6,182 nucleotides of DNA from Propionibacteriaceae bacterium (GTDB taxonomy: Bacteria > Actinomycetota > Actinomycetes > Propionibacteriales > Propionibacteriaceae), in contig JAUNRO010000134.1 of the NCBI GenBank assembly GCA_030544185.1, positions 2,033 to 8,214 of the forward strand. The letters are read 5' to 3'. Positions 5,230-6,182 of the stretch are shown one piece after another. A program made the position numbers and the translations under genes. The notes beneath the pieces were generated by a model. The model worked only from the letters and a program-made list of their open reading frames with translations. It was not told the origin of the DNA and did no database searches. Within the stretch, counting starts at the first letter, position 1, and the number at the start of each line of letters is the position of its first letter.

Positions 5230-5827
5230 GCGGCAACACGGTGTCGATCAGCAGCCGGGCGAGTTCGGCGTGGCCGTCCTCGGTGAGGTGGTGGGGATCG
5301 AGATACCAGGAGGCGGGCACGTCGAGGCAGCCCCAGTGGCGCTCGTGGTCGACGAGGGTGGCGCCGATCTCCTGCGCCAGATTTCGGACGGATTCGTTGT
5401 ACGCCGGCAGCGCCTCGTGCGCGCCGCCCGGCCCCACCGGATAGGTGGTCTGCAGCACCAGGACCGACCCGAGCTCGCGGACCCGGGCGACGAACTCGGC
5501 CATGCCATCGGCGAACCGGTCGAGGCCCGCGATCCCCCACCCCGCATCGTTCATGCCGAACAGCACCGTGACCACGTCGGGCACCGGCCGGATCGACCAG
5601 CCATAGGGGTCGCGCAGGGCTTGGCCGACAGTTGCTCCGGGTACGCCCGTGTTGGCGAACTTGTCCTGTGCCCGGACAGGCCCAGCGTGGTGCTTGACGT
5701 GCTGGGTGAAGCGCCCGGCGTACGAATCCCGATAGTCCCCCAGCCCCCAGCCGCTGGTGATCGAATCACCGGCGAACAGCCAGTTGATCGGGCCCCGGGT
5801 GAGCAGGTCGGTGAGCGTCGCGTCCAT
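5210..5827 (-). CDS. SGNH/GDSL-family hydrolase
   Basis: A 205-residue esterase/lipase-type hydrolase of the SGNH fold. Block I: FAGDSITSGWG with nucleophile Ser22. Block II: NTGVPGATV with the oxyanion glycine (Gly61 or Gly64). Block III: LFGMNDAGW with Asn93. Block V: WYLDPHHLTEDGH with Asp177 and His180. All four defining residues are present, and length is normal for a single-domain enzyme. There is no signal peptide after the chosen start, so it should be cytoplasmic; substrate (an acyl, acetyl or sugar ester) is unknown. Start set at ATG 5827 because a -10 element ends 7 bases upstream and no Shine-Dalgarno exists; ATG 5839 would sit inside that element. It starts 35 bases after the rhodanese stop, and its 3' end carries the operator of the next gene. 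Confidence 0.9.
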   Translation of the reverse strand: MDATLTDLLTRGPINWLFAGDSITSGWGLGDYRDSYAGRFTQHVKHHAGPVRAQDKFANTGVPGATVGQALRDPYGWSIRPVPDVVTVLFGMNDAGWGIAGLDRFADGMAEFVARVRELGSVLVLQTTYPVGPGGAHEALPAYNESVRNLAQEIGATLVDHERHWGCLDVPASWYLDPHHLTEDGHAELARLLIDTVLPLDPHAA

Positions 5828-5834
5828 GAGCAGG

Positions 5835-5840
5835 AGCATA
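5835..5840 (-). promoter_or_regulatory. -10 element for a probable leaderless hydrolase transcript
   Basis: TATGCT on the minus strand (TAnnnT) ends 7 bases before ATG 5827, with no ribosome binding site between. This is the usual layout of leaderless actinobacterial genes. No good -35 at 17-18 bases is visible; TTGCTG at 5864-5869 would be 23 bases away. Confidence 0.45.
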
Positions 5841-5862
5841 GGCCGCGCCGTGCTGGCGCGAC

Positions 5863-6182
5863 TCAGCAACGCTCATCCGCGGGCTCACGCGTCGTGGGCA
5901 GGCCGGAGGCCATCCACTCCCCGAACCCGCCGATGACATCCGTCGCCCGGCTGAGCCCCAGCTGCCGCAGATTCCAGGCAGCCAGCGCCGAGGAATAACC
6001 ATCCCGGCACAGCAGGATCCAACGCAGATCCCACTGGGTGGCCTCCGGGATTCGATAGGCGAACGTGGGATCGAGCCGCCACGGCAGGATCGTGAGGTCG
6101 ATGACCACCGCGCCGGGCACCTCCGCGCTGGCCGCGCGCTGTGCTGCGGTGCGCACGTCCACCAGCAGCGCCCCCTCCTGCT
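5863..6182 (-). CDS. Rhodanese-like single-domain protein, N terminus beyond window
   Basis: The C-terminal 105 residues of a rhodanese-domain protein; the reading frame is open to the right edge (QEGALLVDVRT), so the start lies outside. Rhodaneses transfer sulfane sulfur through a persulfide on an active-site cysteine. That cysteine is visible in the loop LLCRDGYSS (Cys codon at 6007-6009), with the usual CxxGxxS form. LVDVRT, IPGAVVIDL-like (VPGAVVIDL), RLGL-type helix (LRQLGLSRATDV) and GGFGEWMASGLP are the standard flanking motifs. WRLDP and YRIPEA identify the short actinobacterial type that is often found beside cysteine dioxygenase genes; that neighbour, if present, is not in this window. 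It runs in the same direction as the hydrolase gene but that gene appears to have its own promoter. Confidence 0.9.
   Translation of the reverse strand, partial: QEGALLVDVRTAAQRAASAEVPGAVVIDLTILPWRLDPTFAYRIPEATQWDLRWILLCRDGYSSALAAWNLRQLGLSRATDVIGGFGEWMASGLPTTREPADERC

Noticed and set aside
5183..5998. 271-codon plus-strand frame opposite the SGNH hydrolase
   Set aside because: No motifs; the SGNH catalytic blocks on the minus strand are unambiguous.
1..6182. CRISPR arrays, insertion sequences, tRNA or rRNA genes
   Set aside because: No regularly spaced repeats, transposase motifs, terminal inverted repeats or tRNA/rRNA signatures were seen.

Overview
The window reads as chromosomal DNA of a high-GC actinobacterium. 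Codon third positions are strongly G/C, the PIN, OsmC, TauE and TipAS-type proteins resemble actinobacterial families, and two genes appear to start with no or almost no leader, a common actinobacterial habit. The genus cannot be fixed from the sequence.

Left part (1-1502, mostly + strand): a decayed HipA-family toxin kinase gene with a frame change and what looks like two internal deletions, followed by an intact ribbon-helix-helix antitoxin/PIN-domain toxin pair (VapBC/FitAB type, 617-1263, overlapping by one base). The pair has its own extended -10 element, a strong ribosome binding site and a set of repeated half-sites across the start region that look like an operator. A weak small reading frame (1275-1502) and a hairpin (1472-1495) fill the gap before the convergent genes.

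Middle part (1499-3156): a minus-strand pair, a GNAT acetyltransferase (2024-2512) followed after 9 bases by a YdeI/OmpD-associated-like protein with a DUF1905 domain (1499-2014). Divergent from it is a plus-strand protein weakly resembling DUF4265 (2581-3156), whose last codons run antiparallel into the end of the next minus-strand gene.

Right part (3077-6182, all minus strand): in transcription order, the end of a rhodanese-like protein, an SGNH/GDSL hydrolase, a TipAL-like MerR regulator, a TauE/SafE-type membrane exporter and an OsmC-family protein. The regulator is the most interesting item. It has a MerR DNA-binding half, a TipAS ligand-binding half with a cysteine placed like the thiopeptide-adduct cysteine of TipAS, an internal ATG with its own Shine-Dalgarno exactly at the domain boundary, and upstream a MerR-type promoter (19-base spacer holding a perfect 7-1-7 palindrome) lying partly inside the end of the hydrolase gene. 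The regulator, exporter and OsmC genes are spaced by 41 and 32 bases and probably form one autoregulated operon. A drug- or thiol-stress-responsive unit is the working inference.
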